Source of the DNA: [Eubacterium] saphenum
GTDB lineage: Bacteria; Bacillota; Clostridia; Oscillospirales; Ruminococcaceae
Assembly (NCBI GenBank): GCA_004555855.1
Contig: SFJQ01000005.1
Coordinates: 1-38,329 of the forward strand
DNA: 38,329 bases
Direction of reading: 5' to 3'
In this document: one piece after another, positions 15,099-23,584 of the stretch
Position numbering within the stretch: position 1 is the first letter of the stretch
Layout of the letters: every line of letters begins with the position of its first letter
The notes under the pieces: generated by a model
Databases searched by the model: none
What the model saw: the letters and a program-made list of their open reading frames with translations, nothing else
What the model was told of the DNA's origin: nothing
Translations under genes and position numbers: made by a program

Positions 15099-15120
15099 TC
15101 TTTTGTTCCTCGATTTCGAT

Positions 15121-15681
15121 TTATCTGAGACCGATATCCTCGGCAAGCAGCGAGTACATACAAAGATCGCCAACGCCCGCGTTGCTCTTTTCAGCCTGCC
15201 GCAGAGTTCCCTCGTATTTCATTCCGCAGTTTCGCATAACCGCGCCGGAATGCGGATTTCTCGCGTCGTGATAACTCTCAACGCGATTTACGCCGACTTC
15301 CTTGAAAAAGTACTCCAGAACCGCCGCCAGCGCCTCCGTCATATAACCGTTGTGCCAGAGCTTTCTTGACAGGCAGTAGCCGATTGTCACGCTCTCGGTG
15401 TCCAAATCCGTCTTTATCGCGCCGATTGTCCCGACAGCCTCGGGATAGCTGCTCTTCAAAACTATCGCCCACTGATAATAGTCGTCGTTGGCGTAGCTTT
15501 TCACCCATTCCTCGGCAATCGCGCGGCTTTCCTCAACGCTTTTGTGCGGGCTCCAGACAAGATACTTCGTAACCTCGCTGTCCGCGCACCAATTCTTGTA
15601 CATATACTCCGCGTCCGTTATCTCAACCTTGCGGAGAATAAGCCGCTGTGTTTCCAGAACGCGTGTTCCCTTATGAATCAT
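15121..15681 (-). CDS. GNAT acetyltransferase, RimJ/RimL-like
   Basis: A 186-residue Gcn5-related N-acetyltransferase of the RimJ/RimL branch. It begins with LETQRLILRKVEITDAEYMY, continues through the AVGTIGAI strand and the acetyl-CoA loop region around SRKLWHNGYMTEAL, and ends with RVESYHDARNPHSGAVMRNCGMKYEG cut here into its two parts (RVESYHD and the N-x2-S-x3-M-x2-CGM helix). Members acetylate amino groups of proteins or small molecules; the target is unknown. It is inserted between nadD and yqeK, which are usually adjacent. ATG 15681 overlaps the nadD stop by 4 nt (ATGA), so it is translated with the operon. Confidence 0.88.
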   Translation of the reverse strand: MIHKGTRVLETQRLILRKVEITDAEYMYKNWCADSEVTKYLVWSPHKSVEESRAIAEEWVKSYANDDYYQWAIVLKSSYPEAVGTIGAIKTDLDTESVTIGYCLSRKLWHNGYMTEALAAVLEYFFKEVGVNRVESYHDARNPHSGAVMRNCGMKYEGTLRQAEKSNAGVGDLCMYSLLAEDIGLR

Positions 15682-16271
15682 CTGTAAAGTCCCTTTTCTT
15701 CAATATACCCGCGAACGTCCTCGGTTATCCACTCGGACGCGTCCTCGCCTTTTTGGATTTTTTCACGGATTTCGGTTGAGCTGATATCGACAACATTCGT
15801 GGGAAGCACCTTTATATGACCGATTTCGGTCGCGTATTCCAGCATTTCCGAGAAGCTGTCGCCGCCTCTTGCCGCCGCGCACACCTCGCACTCCTTGAGT
15901 ATTGATTCGTACTTGAACCACTCGGTGAACGAGAACAGCATATCGCCGCCGATTAACAGGAAAAATCTCGCGTCCTCATAGCGCTTTTTCAGCGCTCGGA
16001 GCGTGTTTATCGTGTAGCTTACGCCGCCGAGTTCGCGCTCGATTTCGCAGATTTCAACCTCACACTTGTCCGAAATCCCCGAAAACGCTCTCCTGCACAT
16101 CTCCGCGCGCTCTTCAAACGGCGCGAGCTTTGTTGCCTTGTGAGGGCTTTCAAAGGTCGGTATAACCAGCAATTTCCGCAGTTTGAGCTGTTCAATCGCT
16201 TCCTTTGCGAGATTTATGTGACCGTTGTGCGGCGGGTTGAACGCACCGCCGAAAATTCCCGTTTTAATCAA
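15678..16271 (-). CDS. nadD: Nicotinate-nucleotide adenylyltransferase
   Basis: NadD transfers AMP from ATP to nicotinate mononucleotide, the central step of NAD synthesis. The 197-residue product has the nucleotidyltransferase motif GIFGGAFNPPHNGHI at the N-terminus and the C-terminal SSTEIREKI motif. No ATG is available near the family start; TTG 16271 gives MIKTGIFGG with GGAAG upstream and overlaps the end of yhbY by 8 nt. Neighbours yhbY, yqeK and rsfS are the usual ones. Confidence 0.95.
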   Translation of the reverse strand: MIKTGIFGGAFNPPHNGHINLAKEAIEQLKLRKLLVIPTFESPHKATKLAPFEERAEMCRRAFSGISDKCEVEICEIERELGGVSYTINTLRALKKRYEDARFFLLIGGDMLFSFTEWFKYESILKECEVCAAARGGDSFSEMLEYATEIGHIKVLPTNVVDISSTEIREKIQKGEDASEWITEDVRGYIEEKGLYR

Positions 16272-16560
16272 AGCTAATCTTCCTTTTCTTCGGGTCCTTG
16301 CTCACTCTGAACAGCACGAATTTCCGCCCGATAACCGCCACAACATCTGCTCCAAGCCTCGGCGCAATCTCATCGGCAGCCTCGCGCGCCGTATAATCGC
16401 AGTTCTCCTGCACGCCTATTTTTATCAGCTCGCGCGCGTTCAGCACGTTTTCAAGCTGATTTACAAGTTCGTCCGAAATTCCCGATTTTCCCACATAAAA
16501 AACGGGGTCAAGCGCGCTTGCCTGAGCACGCAGATTTGCGCGCTGTTTACTGTTTAGCAT
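16264..16560 (-). CDS. yhbY: YhbY family CRM-domain RNA-binding protein
   Basis: A 98-residue single CRM-domain protein that associates with pre-50S ribosomal particles in other bacteria. Seen: LNSKQRANLRAQA opening, the GKSGISDELVNQL segment containing the GxxG-like loop, ELIKIGVQENC, and the DVVAVIGRKFVLFR strand. ATG 16560 has a GGAGAAATT site and overlaps the end of rdgB by 14 nt. A role in ribosome assembly fits the surrounding translation genes. Confidence 0.93.
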   Translation of the reverse strand: MLNSKQRANLRAQASALDPVFYVGKSGISDELVNQLENVLNARELIKIGVQENCDYTAREAADEIAPRLGADVVAVIGRKFVLFRVSKDPKKRKISFD

Positions 16561-17182
16561 CAAATTTCTCCTTTAAAATCTCCGACAGCTTTCTGAAAGC
16601 GTCGGCACGATGACTGATTTTATTCTTCTCATCAGCCGAAATTGTCGCCATACTCTCGTCCTCGTCCAGCATAAAAATCGGGTCGTAGCCGAAGCCGTTT
16701 TTGCCAAGAGGCTTGTCGCCGATATAACCTTCAACCTCGCCGCGCACGGAATACTCGTCGTCCTCGGCAAAAATGAAGTAAATCGTGCAGACAAAACGCG
16801 CTTTTCTAAGCTCCTCGGGAACGCCGTGCATTTCCTCAAGAACCTTCTGGCAAAGCTCCTTGTCGGTTGCGTTTTCACCCGCATATCTTGCCGAATAAAC
16901 CCCCGGCGCTCCGTTCAGAAAATCGATTTCAAGCCCGCTGTCGTCCGCGATAACAGGCTCTCCGAGCGCCTCGAACACGGCTTTTGCCTTTATGTGCGCG
17001 TTTTCCTCGAAGGTGTCGCCGTCCTCGACAATTTCGTCCGTGAACCCTGCGTCCCTCATTGAAACCACCTCGAAACCAAACGGCTCGAGCAGTTCTCCGA
17101 ATTCGCGCAGCTTTCCCTTGTTGTTGGACGCGATAATAAGCCTACTTCGCGGGTGTTCGTCTGATGTAGTTTTGGTTGTCAT
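16547..17182 (-). CDS. rdgB: RdgB/HAM1 non-canonical purine NTP pyrophosphatase
   Basis: A house-cleaning enzyme that hydrolyses dITP, XTP and ITP to monophosphates so they are not built into nucleic acids. The 211-residue product has the full family pattern: LIIASNNKGKLREF, the acidic TFEENAHIKAKAV segment, VIADDSGLEIDFLNGAPGV (the DDSGLE motif), the GFGYDPIFM segment and the C-terminal KNKISHRADAF. ATG 17182 has an AAAGGA site. It is the first gene of its operon, with a consensus promoter at 17222-17250. Confidence 0.97.
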   Translation of the reverse strand: MTTKTTSDEHPRSRLIIASNNKGKLREFGELLEPFGFEVVSMRDAGFTDEIVEDGDTFEENAHIKAKAVFEALGEPVIADDSGLEIDFLNGAPGVYSARYAGENATDKELCQKVLEEMHGVPEELRKARFVCTIYFIFAEDDEYSVRGEVEGYIGDKPLGKNGFGYDPIFMLDEDESMATISADEKNKISHRADAFRKLSEILKEKFDAKQ

Positions 17183-17221
17183 AAAATAGTCCTTTCGTCA
17201 TAATTGTTTATGAATAAATTG

Positions 17222-17250
17222 ATTATATCACAAATTTCTGCGTTTGTCAA
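17222..17250 (-). promoter_or_regulatory. Sigma-A promoter for the rdgB-yhbY-nadD-GNAT-yqeK-rsfS operon
   Basis: TTGACA (17245-17250), 17-bp spacer, TATAAT (17222-17227) with an extended TGA before the -10. The -35 lies directly against the ftsY stop codon. Confidence 0.93.
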
Positions 17251-18318
17251 TCACTCAAAAAGCGTATTTACATATTCCTCGGGAATAAACGGCTGCAAAT
17301 CGTCGATTTTTTCGCCGACTCCGACCAGCTTTACGGGAAGCCCAAGCTCATTTTTTATAGGAATAATAATTCCGCCCTTTGCCGTGCCGTCCAGTTTCGT
17401 CAGCACAATTCCCGTTATGTCGGCGGTTTCGTTGAACAATCGCGCTTGGTTAACCGCGTTTTGTCCCGTTGTCGCGTCAAGCACAAGCAGCGTTTCCACA
17501 CTCGCTTCGGGGCATTCTCTCGTGATAATCCGCGCGATTTTCTTCAGCTCCTCCATAAGATTTTTCTTGTTGTGAAGCCGCCCCGCGGTATCGCAAAGCA
17601 CGATATCCGCGCCGCGCGCCTTTGCCGCCGAAAGCGCGTCAAACACGACAGCCGCAGGGTCCGCGCCCTCGCTGTGCTTGATAATCTCAACTCCCGCGCG
17701 GTCTGTCCAGATATTCAGCTGGTCGATAGCCGCCGCTCTGAATGTATCCGCCGCCGCCACGATAACCTTCTTTCCCGCGTTCTTGAAATTCGCCGCCATT
17801 TTGCCGATTGTCGTGGTTTTTCCTGCGCCGTTCACGCCGATTACCATTATCACGGACGGCTTTGTGTCCAGCTTCAGTTCATTTCCACCCGACAAAATCT
17901 CCGAGATGATATTTTTGAGCATCTGCTTGACGTCGGCGGGCTCGGTTGTGCCGGTTTTCTTCACCTCGGCGCGCAGCCTGTCGCAGATTTCCATACTCGT
18001 TTCCGCGCCGATATCCGACAAAATAAGCGTTTCCTCGAGTTCATCGAAGAAATCCTCGTCGATTTTCGTGAACGAGTTAAGCAGCTGCTGAACCTTGCTC
18101 GCAATGCCCTCGCGCGTTTTCTTCAAGCCCTCGCGGAGCTTGTTTGCGGCAAGCTCGCGCTGCTGCGCCTCGTATTCCTCCTGAAACTGAATATCCGATT
18201 CGTGGTCGGTGAAAATCGGCTCAAAGCCCTGAAGCTTCTCCAAAAGCGAAGAATGCTGCTCCCGAACAGGCTCTTCAATCGGTTCTTCATTCTTTTTCTT
18301 TCTGTTAAAAAGTCCCAT
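17251..18318 (-). CDS. ftsY: Signal recognition particle receptor FtsY
   Basis: FtsY is the SRP receptor GTPase that docks ribosome-nascent chain complexes to the membrane translocon. The 355-residue product has a charged N-terminal region (about 1-55), a helical N domain and the GTPase domain. G motifs: GVNGAGKTTT (P-loop), DTFRAAA, DTAGR and TKLDGTAKGG. The C-terminal GVGEKIDDLQPF is typical. ATG 18318 follows GAGGA and overlaps nothing; the smc stop is 10 nt upstream. The smc-ftsY order is conserved in Firmicutes. Confidence 0.97.
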   Translation of the reverse strand: MGLFNRKKKNEEPIEEPVREQHSSLLEKLQGFEPIFTDHESDIQFQEEYEAQQRELAANKLREGLKKTREGIASKVQQLLNSFTKIDEDFFDELEETLILSDIGAETSMEICDRLRAEVKKTGTTEPADVKQMLKNIISEILSGGNELKLDTKPSVIMVIGVNGAGKTTTIGKMAANFKNAGKKVIVAAADTFRAAAIDQLNIWTDRAGVEIIKHSEGADPAAVVFDALSAAKARGADIVLCDTAGRLHNKKNLMEELKKIARIITRECPEASVETLLVLDATTGQNAVNQARLFNETADITGIVLTKLDGTAKGGIIIPIKNELGLPVKLVGVGEKIDDLQPFIPEEYVNTLFE

Positions 18319-18328
18319 AAAATCCTCG

Positions 18329-21300
18329 TTAATCAATAATTTCGTTCAACTCGTCCGACAACTCCTCGGAAAGCTCCTGCCGAAGCAGCCGCGAAACGCC
18401 CTTTTCCTGCATAAACACGCCATAAAGCACCGAGCAGCCTTCAATTGTGCCGCGGCGGTGAGTGATAACCATAAGCTGCGTGCTTTTGCTGAACTGGTTC
18501 AGATAGCGAATGTACTTCTCAACGTTTACATCGTCAAGCGCCGCGTCAACCTCGTCCAGCATACAAAACGGCGTGGGACGGTGCATCAGAATCGCGAAAT
18601 AAATCGTGATTGCCACCATCGTCTGCTCGCCGCCCGACAGCGAAATCAGATTTTTGATAACCTTTCCGGGAGGCGCCGCCTTTATCTCAATGCCCGAATT
18701 AAGCAAATCCTCGGGATTTGTAAGCTCCAACTCCGCGTGTGAGCCCGGACCGAAAATCTGCACGAAAATCTCCTTGAAGTGCTTGTTGATGTCCTCGAAG
18801 CTCGCGAGAAAACGCGTTTTGATATCGCCCGTGAGCTGCTCGATGAGCTTCTCCAGACCACGTTTCGCGTCCTCGATATCACGCAGCTGCGCCGACTGAA
18901 AATCATAGCGTTTAGACACCGTTTCGTACTCCTCGATTGACGCCATATTTACAATTCCGAGCGCGGAAATCCGCTTGTTAAGCTCGTTCAAATCGTTCTC
19001 CGCCATAAGCAGATTTTCGGGAATTTTCGCTTCCTGTTCAGCCTGCGAAACCGTCATCTCATAGCTGTCCATCAGCAGCGCGACAATCTTGTCGTACTCC
19101 TTTTGAAGCGTGCCGCGGCGCTCTTCCAGACGCGCAAGCTCGCTTGCAAATTTCTGCTTATTCTTGTTCGCCTCGTCGATATCGCGGCGCAGCTCGGTGA
19201 TTTTCCCGTCAAGCTCGGTTATCTGCCGTGAAACGCTCTCGATTTCCTCGTTTTGCTCGGAAAGACTGCTGCTCGATTTCTCGATTTCGCGCTTCAGACG
19301 CTCGATTTTCTCGCGGATTTCACGGTCGGAAATATCAAGATTTTCCATCGCCGATTTAAACCCGCCGCTGTTTTCAAGCAGCGTTCTGCGGTCGTCCTCG
19401 ATGCTCTTAATCTGCGCCCTGAGCGCGTCTGCGTCCTTTTGCGCGGCAACCTTTTCGAGATTGAGCGCGTTTATCCCATCGGAAAGCGCCTTCAGCTTGT
19501 TTTCGGCTGCCGTGCGCTCGCCCGTTTGCTCGGCGTGCTTTTTCTCAAGACTCGCGATTTTCTCGTTAAGAACGGTGATTTCCTTCTCGGCATTTTCGAT
19601 AATCCCGCTTTGCTGCTTAATCTGCGCGTCAAAACGGTTGAGCGTCTGCCGAGCCGTTGCGCTCTGTGAAACAAGCTGCTCGATAAGCCCGTTCAAGCGG
19701 GATTTTTCCGCGCTCTGACGGATTTCGTTCTGCTCGAGTTCGCGGATTTTGTCCTGCATTCCCTCGGACTCAATCGAAAATTTCGCGTATTCCGCACGAT
19801 ACCGCTCAAATTCCTCGGCACGCGTTTTCTCGGTTTCACGCAGCTTTTCGATATCCTTAAACAGCGCGTCAAGCTCCTGTTTACGCGAAATAATGCCCGA
19901 GTTGTTCACTCTCGAACCGCCCGTAAACGAGCCGCCCGAGTTCACGACCTGTCCGTCAAGCGTGACAATCCTGAATTTATAGCCATATTTCCTGCCGATA
20001 ACGGTTGCCGTGTCGATATCATCGACAATCGCCGTCAGACCGAGCAGGTAATTAATGATATTCGCATACTCGCTCCCGCACGAAACAAGCTCCGATGCAA
20101 TCCCCTCGAAACCCGCTTCCGAAGCCAGACGAGGCTCGTTGAGCGTTCTGCCTTTCATCGAGGTGAGCGGGTAAAACGTGGCTCTTCCCGCATTTGTTTC
20201 CTTGAGAAAACGAATGCAGCGAGTTGCCGTTTCCTCGTTGTCCACGATGATGTTCTGCATAACCGAGCCGAGCGCCGTTTCAATTGCCGTGATGTACTTT
20301 TTCGGCACTGTCACAACGTCCGCGACCGTCCCGTGAATACCTGCAAGTCTGCCCTGTTCGCCCGCGCTCATAACCTCTTTTACCGCGCGGGAATAGCCCT
20401 CTTTACTTCGCTCGATATCCGAGAGAACCTTGTGGCGCTGCTGCTTTTCACCGAGCGCTCTCTGCGCCTCCTCATGGGCAATTCTCGCCTCGTCAAGACG
20501 CTTTCTTTTGCCCTCGGAAAGCCGCTCCATACCGGCAAGTCTGTTCGCGGCAGTCTGCTTTTCATTCTCGATTTCAGCCAGAATTTTCTCACACTGCGCG
20601 AGTTCATTCTGATAAGCCGCCATCGTTTTTTCGCTCTCGGAAACGCTCTGCAAAAACTCGTTTTTCTGCTCCTCCGCTTCGCCCCGAGAGCGCTCGGACT
20701 GCGTTTTCATCAGCGAAAGCTCGGTTTTTCTGCCGTACGCTTTCGCCATTTCGCTTTCCAGCGCAGAATACTCGTCATCGCGCTCGGAGCTGCTCTCGGA
20801 AATCTCCCGAAGCTCCTTTTCGCGCGCTTTTATCTGTTCCTCAAAATCATCGGCTTCAGCGATTTTTTTCTCAATCTGCGCCGAAATTTCATCAATCCGC
20901 TCATCAAAAACGCGGCTGTTCTGCTCGGCTTTTTTGAGCTGCTCGGTAAGCTCTGAACGGCGCTCGGAGTTGTGCTTGAGGTCGTTTTCGGCAACCGAAA
21001 TTTCCGCTCTTTTATCGGAAAGCTCATCGTTCGCGTTCTGTATTCCCGCGCGGATTCTGGACAGGCGCGCGTTTGCGGCAAGCTTGTCGTCGCCGAGCTT
21101 CTCGATTTCATTGTTTGCGTTTTCAATATCGCGCTCAAAATTCTCACATTCCGCTCTGTTGAGCAGCAAATCATCGTCAATTTTAATCAGGCTCTCGCGC
21201 TTTTCCTTCAGCCGCGCCGCAGAAACCGAGATTTCAAGCTCCTTTTTCTCAGCCATAAGCTCGCTTGCGAGAGCTGCCTTTTCCGACTGCTTTTTGAGTA

Positions 21301-21910
21301 TCGGCAGGCGCTCCTCGTCAACGCGAATCAAGTCCTTTTGACGAGTTATGTTCTCCTCCGCCTGAGCAAGCTGCTTCTCTGCATCGGCTTTTTTGTGCAG
21401 AAACAGCGAAACTCCCGCCGCTTCCTCGAAGATTTCACGGCGTTCCGAGCCGCGCGCATTCACGATTTCGGCAACGCGTCCCTGCCCGACAATCGAATAA
21501 CCGTCGCGCCCCAGACCTGTTCCCATAAGCAGCTCCTGAATGTCCTTAAGGCGCGATTTTCTGCCGTTTATCAGGTACTCGCTCTCGCCCGTGCGGTAGA
21601 GTTTTCGCGAGATTTCAACCTCGTTTTCATCAATCGCGAGCGCTCTGTCAGAGTTATCGATAAGCAGCGTCACCTTCGCAAAACCCATCGGTTTACGCTC
21701 GGTTGTGCCGTGGAAGATAACGTCCTCCATCTTCTCGCCGCGCAGAGTTTTCGCGCCCTGCTCGCCCATAACCCACCGCAGCGCGTCGGAAATATTGCTT
21801 TTTCCGTTGCCGTTGCTCCCGACGACCGCCGTTGTTTTCGCGTCAAACTGAAGCACGGTTTTATCCGCAAAGGACTTGAAGCCCTGTATTGTCAGCGTTT
21901 TAAAAAACAT
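18329..21910 (-). CDS. smc: Chromosome segregation protein SMC
   Basis: SMC ATPase, the core of the condensin-like SMC-ScpAB complex that organises and segregates the chromosome. The 1193-residue product has the full architecture: N-terminal head with Walker A GSNGNGKSN (31-39), long coiled coil, globular hinge at about 510-660 (GYSRAVKEVM opening, and GGSFTGGSR at its end), second coiled coil, then C-terminal head with signature LSGGEQTM and Walker B CMLDEVDAALDD. ATG 21910 overlaps the radical SAM stop by one base (TAATG), with GAGGAAA upstream. ScpA and ScpB are not in the window. Confidence 0.98.
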   Translation of the reverse strand: MFFKTLTIQGFKSFADKTVLQFDAKTTAVVGSNGNGKSNISDALRWVMGEQGAKTLRGEKMEDVIFHGTTERKPMGFAKVTLLIDNSDRALAIDENEVEISRKLYRTGESEYLINGRKSRLKDIQELLMGTGLGRDGYSIVGQGRVAEIVNARGSERREIFEEAAGVSLFLHKKADAEKQLAQAEENITRQKDLIRVDEERLPILKKQSEKAALASELMAEKKELEISVSAARLKEKRESLIKIDDDLLLNRAECENFERDIENANNEIEKLGDDKLAANARLSRIRAGIQNANDELSDKRAEISVAENDLKHNSERRSELTEQLKKAEQNSRVFDERIDEISAQIEKKIAEADDFEEQIKAREKELREISESSSERDDEYSALESEMAKAYGRKTELSLMKTQSERSRGEAEEQKNEFLQSVSESEKTMAAYQNELAQCEKILAEIENEKQTAANRLAGMERLSEGKRKRLDEARIAHEEAQRALGEKQQRHKVLSDIERSKEGYSRAVKEVMSAGEQGRLAGIHGTVADVVTVPKKYITAIETALGSVMQNIIVDNEETATRCIRFLKETNAGRATFYPLTSMKGRTLNEPRLASEAGFEGIASELVSCGSEYANIINYLLGLTAIVDDIDTATVIGRKYGYKFRIVTLDGQVVNSGGSFTGGSRVNNSGIISRKQELDALFKDIEKLRETEKTRAEEFERYRAEYAKFSIESEGMQDKIRELEQNEIRQSAEKSRLNGLIEQLVSQSATARQTLNRFDAQIKQQSGIIENAEKEITVLNEKIASLEKKHAEQTGERTAAENKLKALSDGINALNLEKVAAQKDADALRAQIKSIEDDRRTLLENSGGFKSAMENLDISDREIREKIERLKREIEKSSSSLSEQNEEIESVSRQITELDGKITELRRDIDEANKNKQKFASELARLEERRGTLQKEYDKIVALLMDSYEMTVSQAEQEAKIPENLLMAENDLNELNKRISALGIVNMASIEEYETVSKRYDFQSAQLRDIEDAKRGLEKLIEQLTGDIKTRFLASFEDINKHFKEIFVQIFGPGSHAELELTNPEDLLNSGIEIKAAPPGKVIKNLISLSGGEQTMVAITIYFAILMHRPTPFCMLDEVDAALDDVNVEKYIRYLNQFSKSTQLMVITHRRGTIEGCSVLYGVFMQEKGVSRLLRQELSEELSDELNEIID

Positions 21911-22908
21911 TAACTTTCCTCAATTTCGAGATAAATTCCCGACTTTTCCTTAACATTTATCCTATATCCCATTTCGCGCAATTTTTCAAGATTTCCGCGC
22001 TTTTGCCCGATTAGCTTGCTGAGATTTTTCTTATCCGTGAAAACCGTATAATCCCGCTCTGGGAGCTGATTCAGCCGCTCGGTCAAATCATTCAGCATAA
22101 GCCTGCTTTCAACGATTTCCCGAAAACTCGGGTGATAAACTCCGCCGAGCATTTCCCGCTCGACTTCCTCGCTTGCGTGAAGTCCCATTCGGATTACGCG
22201 GATACCGTTCCGGTCAAATTTCCTTAGAAGCGCCGCGCAAAGTTCAACCGTTTCCTCGAACGAAAAACTCGTGTAAACTCCGCGCTCGAAAAGCTCTCCC
22301 AAGCCCGTGTTTTTCAGGATAACCGTCGGGTAAATCCTCACGGTATCGGGGCGCATTCCGATGAATTTTTCAGCGGTATAAAGCGATTTTTCGGGCGTGT
22401 CTTTATACAATCCCGTCATCATCTGAAGCCCCAGTTCAAATCCGTTATCGCGAATCAGCCGCGCGGCTTTTTCCACGTCCTCGGCGGTGTGCCCGCGCTC
22501 GTTTGCCGCGAGAACCTCGTTGCTCATCGACTGCGCGCCGAGTTCAATCGCGGTCATTCCGTAGCTTTTCAGCACGCCGAGAATTTCCTCGTCAATACAG
22601 TCCGGCCGCGTTGAACAGCGTATTCCCGTGTACACGTCAAACCGCTCCACAGCACGCTTCGCCACGCACAGCAGCTCCGTCATATATTCGCGCGGAATTG
22701 CCGTAAAACTCCCGCCGAAAAACGCAATCTGCGCGGTCATTCCCTTTTCGGAAAGCCGCGGCGCTTGTTCGGCGAGAACCGCGAAAACTTCCTCCGGAGA
22801 AGGCGCTTTTTTCGTGCCCGAAATGCTCCTCTGGTCGCAGAACGAACAGCGGTGCGGGCAGCCCAGATGCGGTATAAAAATGCTGATATTCGTCTTATTC
22901 AACGTCAT
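21910..22908 (-). CDS. Radical SAM protein, Elp3-related without the acetyltransferase domain
   Basis: A 332-residue radical SAM protein. The cluster motif is CPHRCSFC (C17, C21, C24), with the GGSFTAIP glycine motif and ELGAQSMSNEVL following, as in the COG1243 Elp3-like branch. The GNAT half of true Elp3 is missing; instead there is a short C-terminal region. Genes of this type sit between rnc and smc in many Clostridia, but their substrate is not established; tRNA modification is a reasonable guess only. ATG 22908 overlaps the end of rnc by 14 nt and has just a weak site, so translation is probably coupled to rnc. Confidence 0.85.
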   Translation of the reverse strand: MTLNKTNISIFIPHLGCPHRCSFCDQRSISGTKKAPSPEEVFAVLAEQAPRLSEKGMTAQIAFFGGSFTAIPREYMTELLCVAKRAVERFDVYTGIRCSTRPDCIDEEILGVLKSYGMTAIELGAQSMSNEVLAANERGHTAEDVEKAARLIRDNGFELGLQMMTGLYKDTPEKSLYTAEKFIGMRPDTVRIYPTVILKNTGLGELFERGVYTSFSFEETVELCAALLRKFDRNGIRVIRMGLHASEEVEREMLGGVYHPSFREIVESRLMLNDLTERLNQLPERDYTVFTDKKNLSKLIGQKRGNLEKLREMGYRINVKEKSGIYLEIEES

Positions 22909-23584
22909 ACCCCATAAGGCTCACGGCTTCCTTCGCAGCCTCCTGCTCAGCCTCTTTTTTGGACAAACCGCTGCCCTTTCCGATAACCTGCCCATTGAGC
23001 AAAACCTGCGCGACAAAGTGCTTGCGGTGCTGTTCGCCGCTGCTTTCCACAACCTCGTAGGATATCTTCTCCTCGGGGTTTTTCTGGATAATTTCCTGCA
23101 AAACCGTCTTGTAATCGCCGAGCTTCACCTTGCCCGATTTCAGCGCGTCGATTGACGGCACGAAGCGCATTATCATATCCATCGCCGCGTCCATTCCGCC
23201 GTCGAGATAAACCGCCGCAATCATCGCCTCAAAAGCGTCCGCGAGAATGGAACGGCGCGTTCTGCCGCCCGTCATTTCCTCGCCTTTTCCGAGCAAAATG
23301 TACTTTCCAAGCTCAATTCTGTTGGCAAAATTAAACAGCGAGTTCTCGCAGACAATAGACGCGCGCAGCTTTGTAAGCCCGCCCTCGGGAACGCTGGTCA
23401 TACTCGTGAAAAGGTACTGCGAAACCGTGATTTGCAGCACGCTGTCCCCGAGAAACTCCAGCCGCTCGTTCGAGCCGTTGTTCTTGCCGCCCGAATAGCT
23501 TGAATGCGTCATCGCACGGCGGAGATACTCGCGTTTCTTGAATTTATAGCCGATTTTCTCTTCAAGCTCCGCCAAATCAGCCAT
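22895..23584 (-). CDS. rnc: Ribonuclease III
   Basis: RNase III cuts double-stranded RNA, maturing rRNA and some mRNAs. The 229-residue product has the catalytic signature NERLEFLGDSVLQ, a second acidic cluster in RRSILADAFEAMIAAVYLDGG, and a C-terminal double-stranded RNA-binding domain (GDYKTVLQEI to KEAEQEAAKEAVSLMG). ATG 23584 with AGGAGC is preferred; the frame opens seven codons further up. It overlaps plsX by 8 nt. The acpP gene that often separates plsX and rnc is absent. Confidence 0.97.
   Translation of the reverse strand: MADLAELEEKIGYKFKKREYLRRAMTHSSYSGGKNNGSNERLEFLGDSVLQITVSQYLFTSMTSVPEGGLTKLRASIVCENSLFNFANRIELGKYILLGKGEEMTGGRTRRSILADAFEAMIAAVYLDGGMDAAMDMIMRFVPSIDALKSGKVKLGDYKTVLQEIIQKNPEEKISYEVVESSGEQHRKHFVAQVLLNGQVIGKGSGLSKKEAEQEAAKEAVSLMGYDVE

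Noticed and set aside
21910..22908. Oxygen-independent coproporphyrinogen oxidase (HemW/HemN)
   Set aside because: The C-x3-C-x2-C spacing is shared, but the ELGAQSMSNEVL segment and C-terminus fit the Elp3-like family that neighbours smc.
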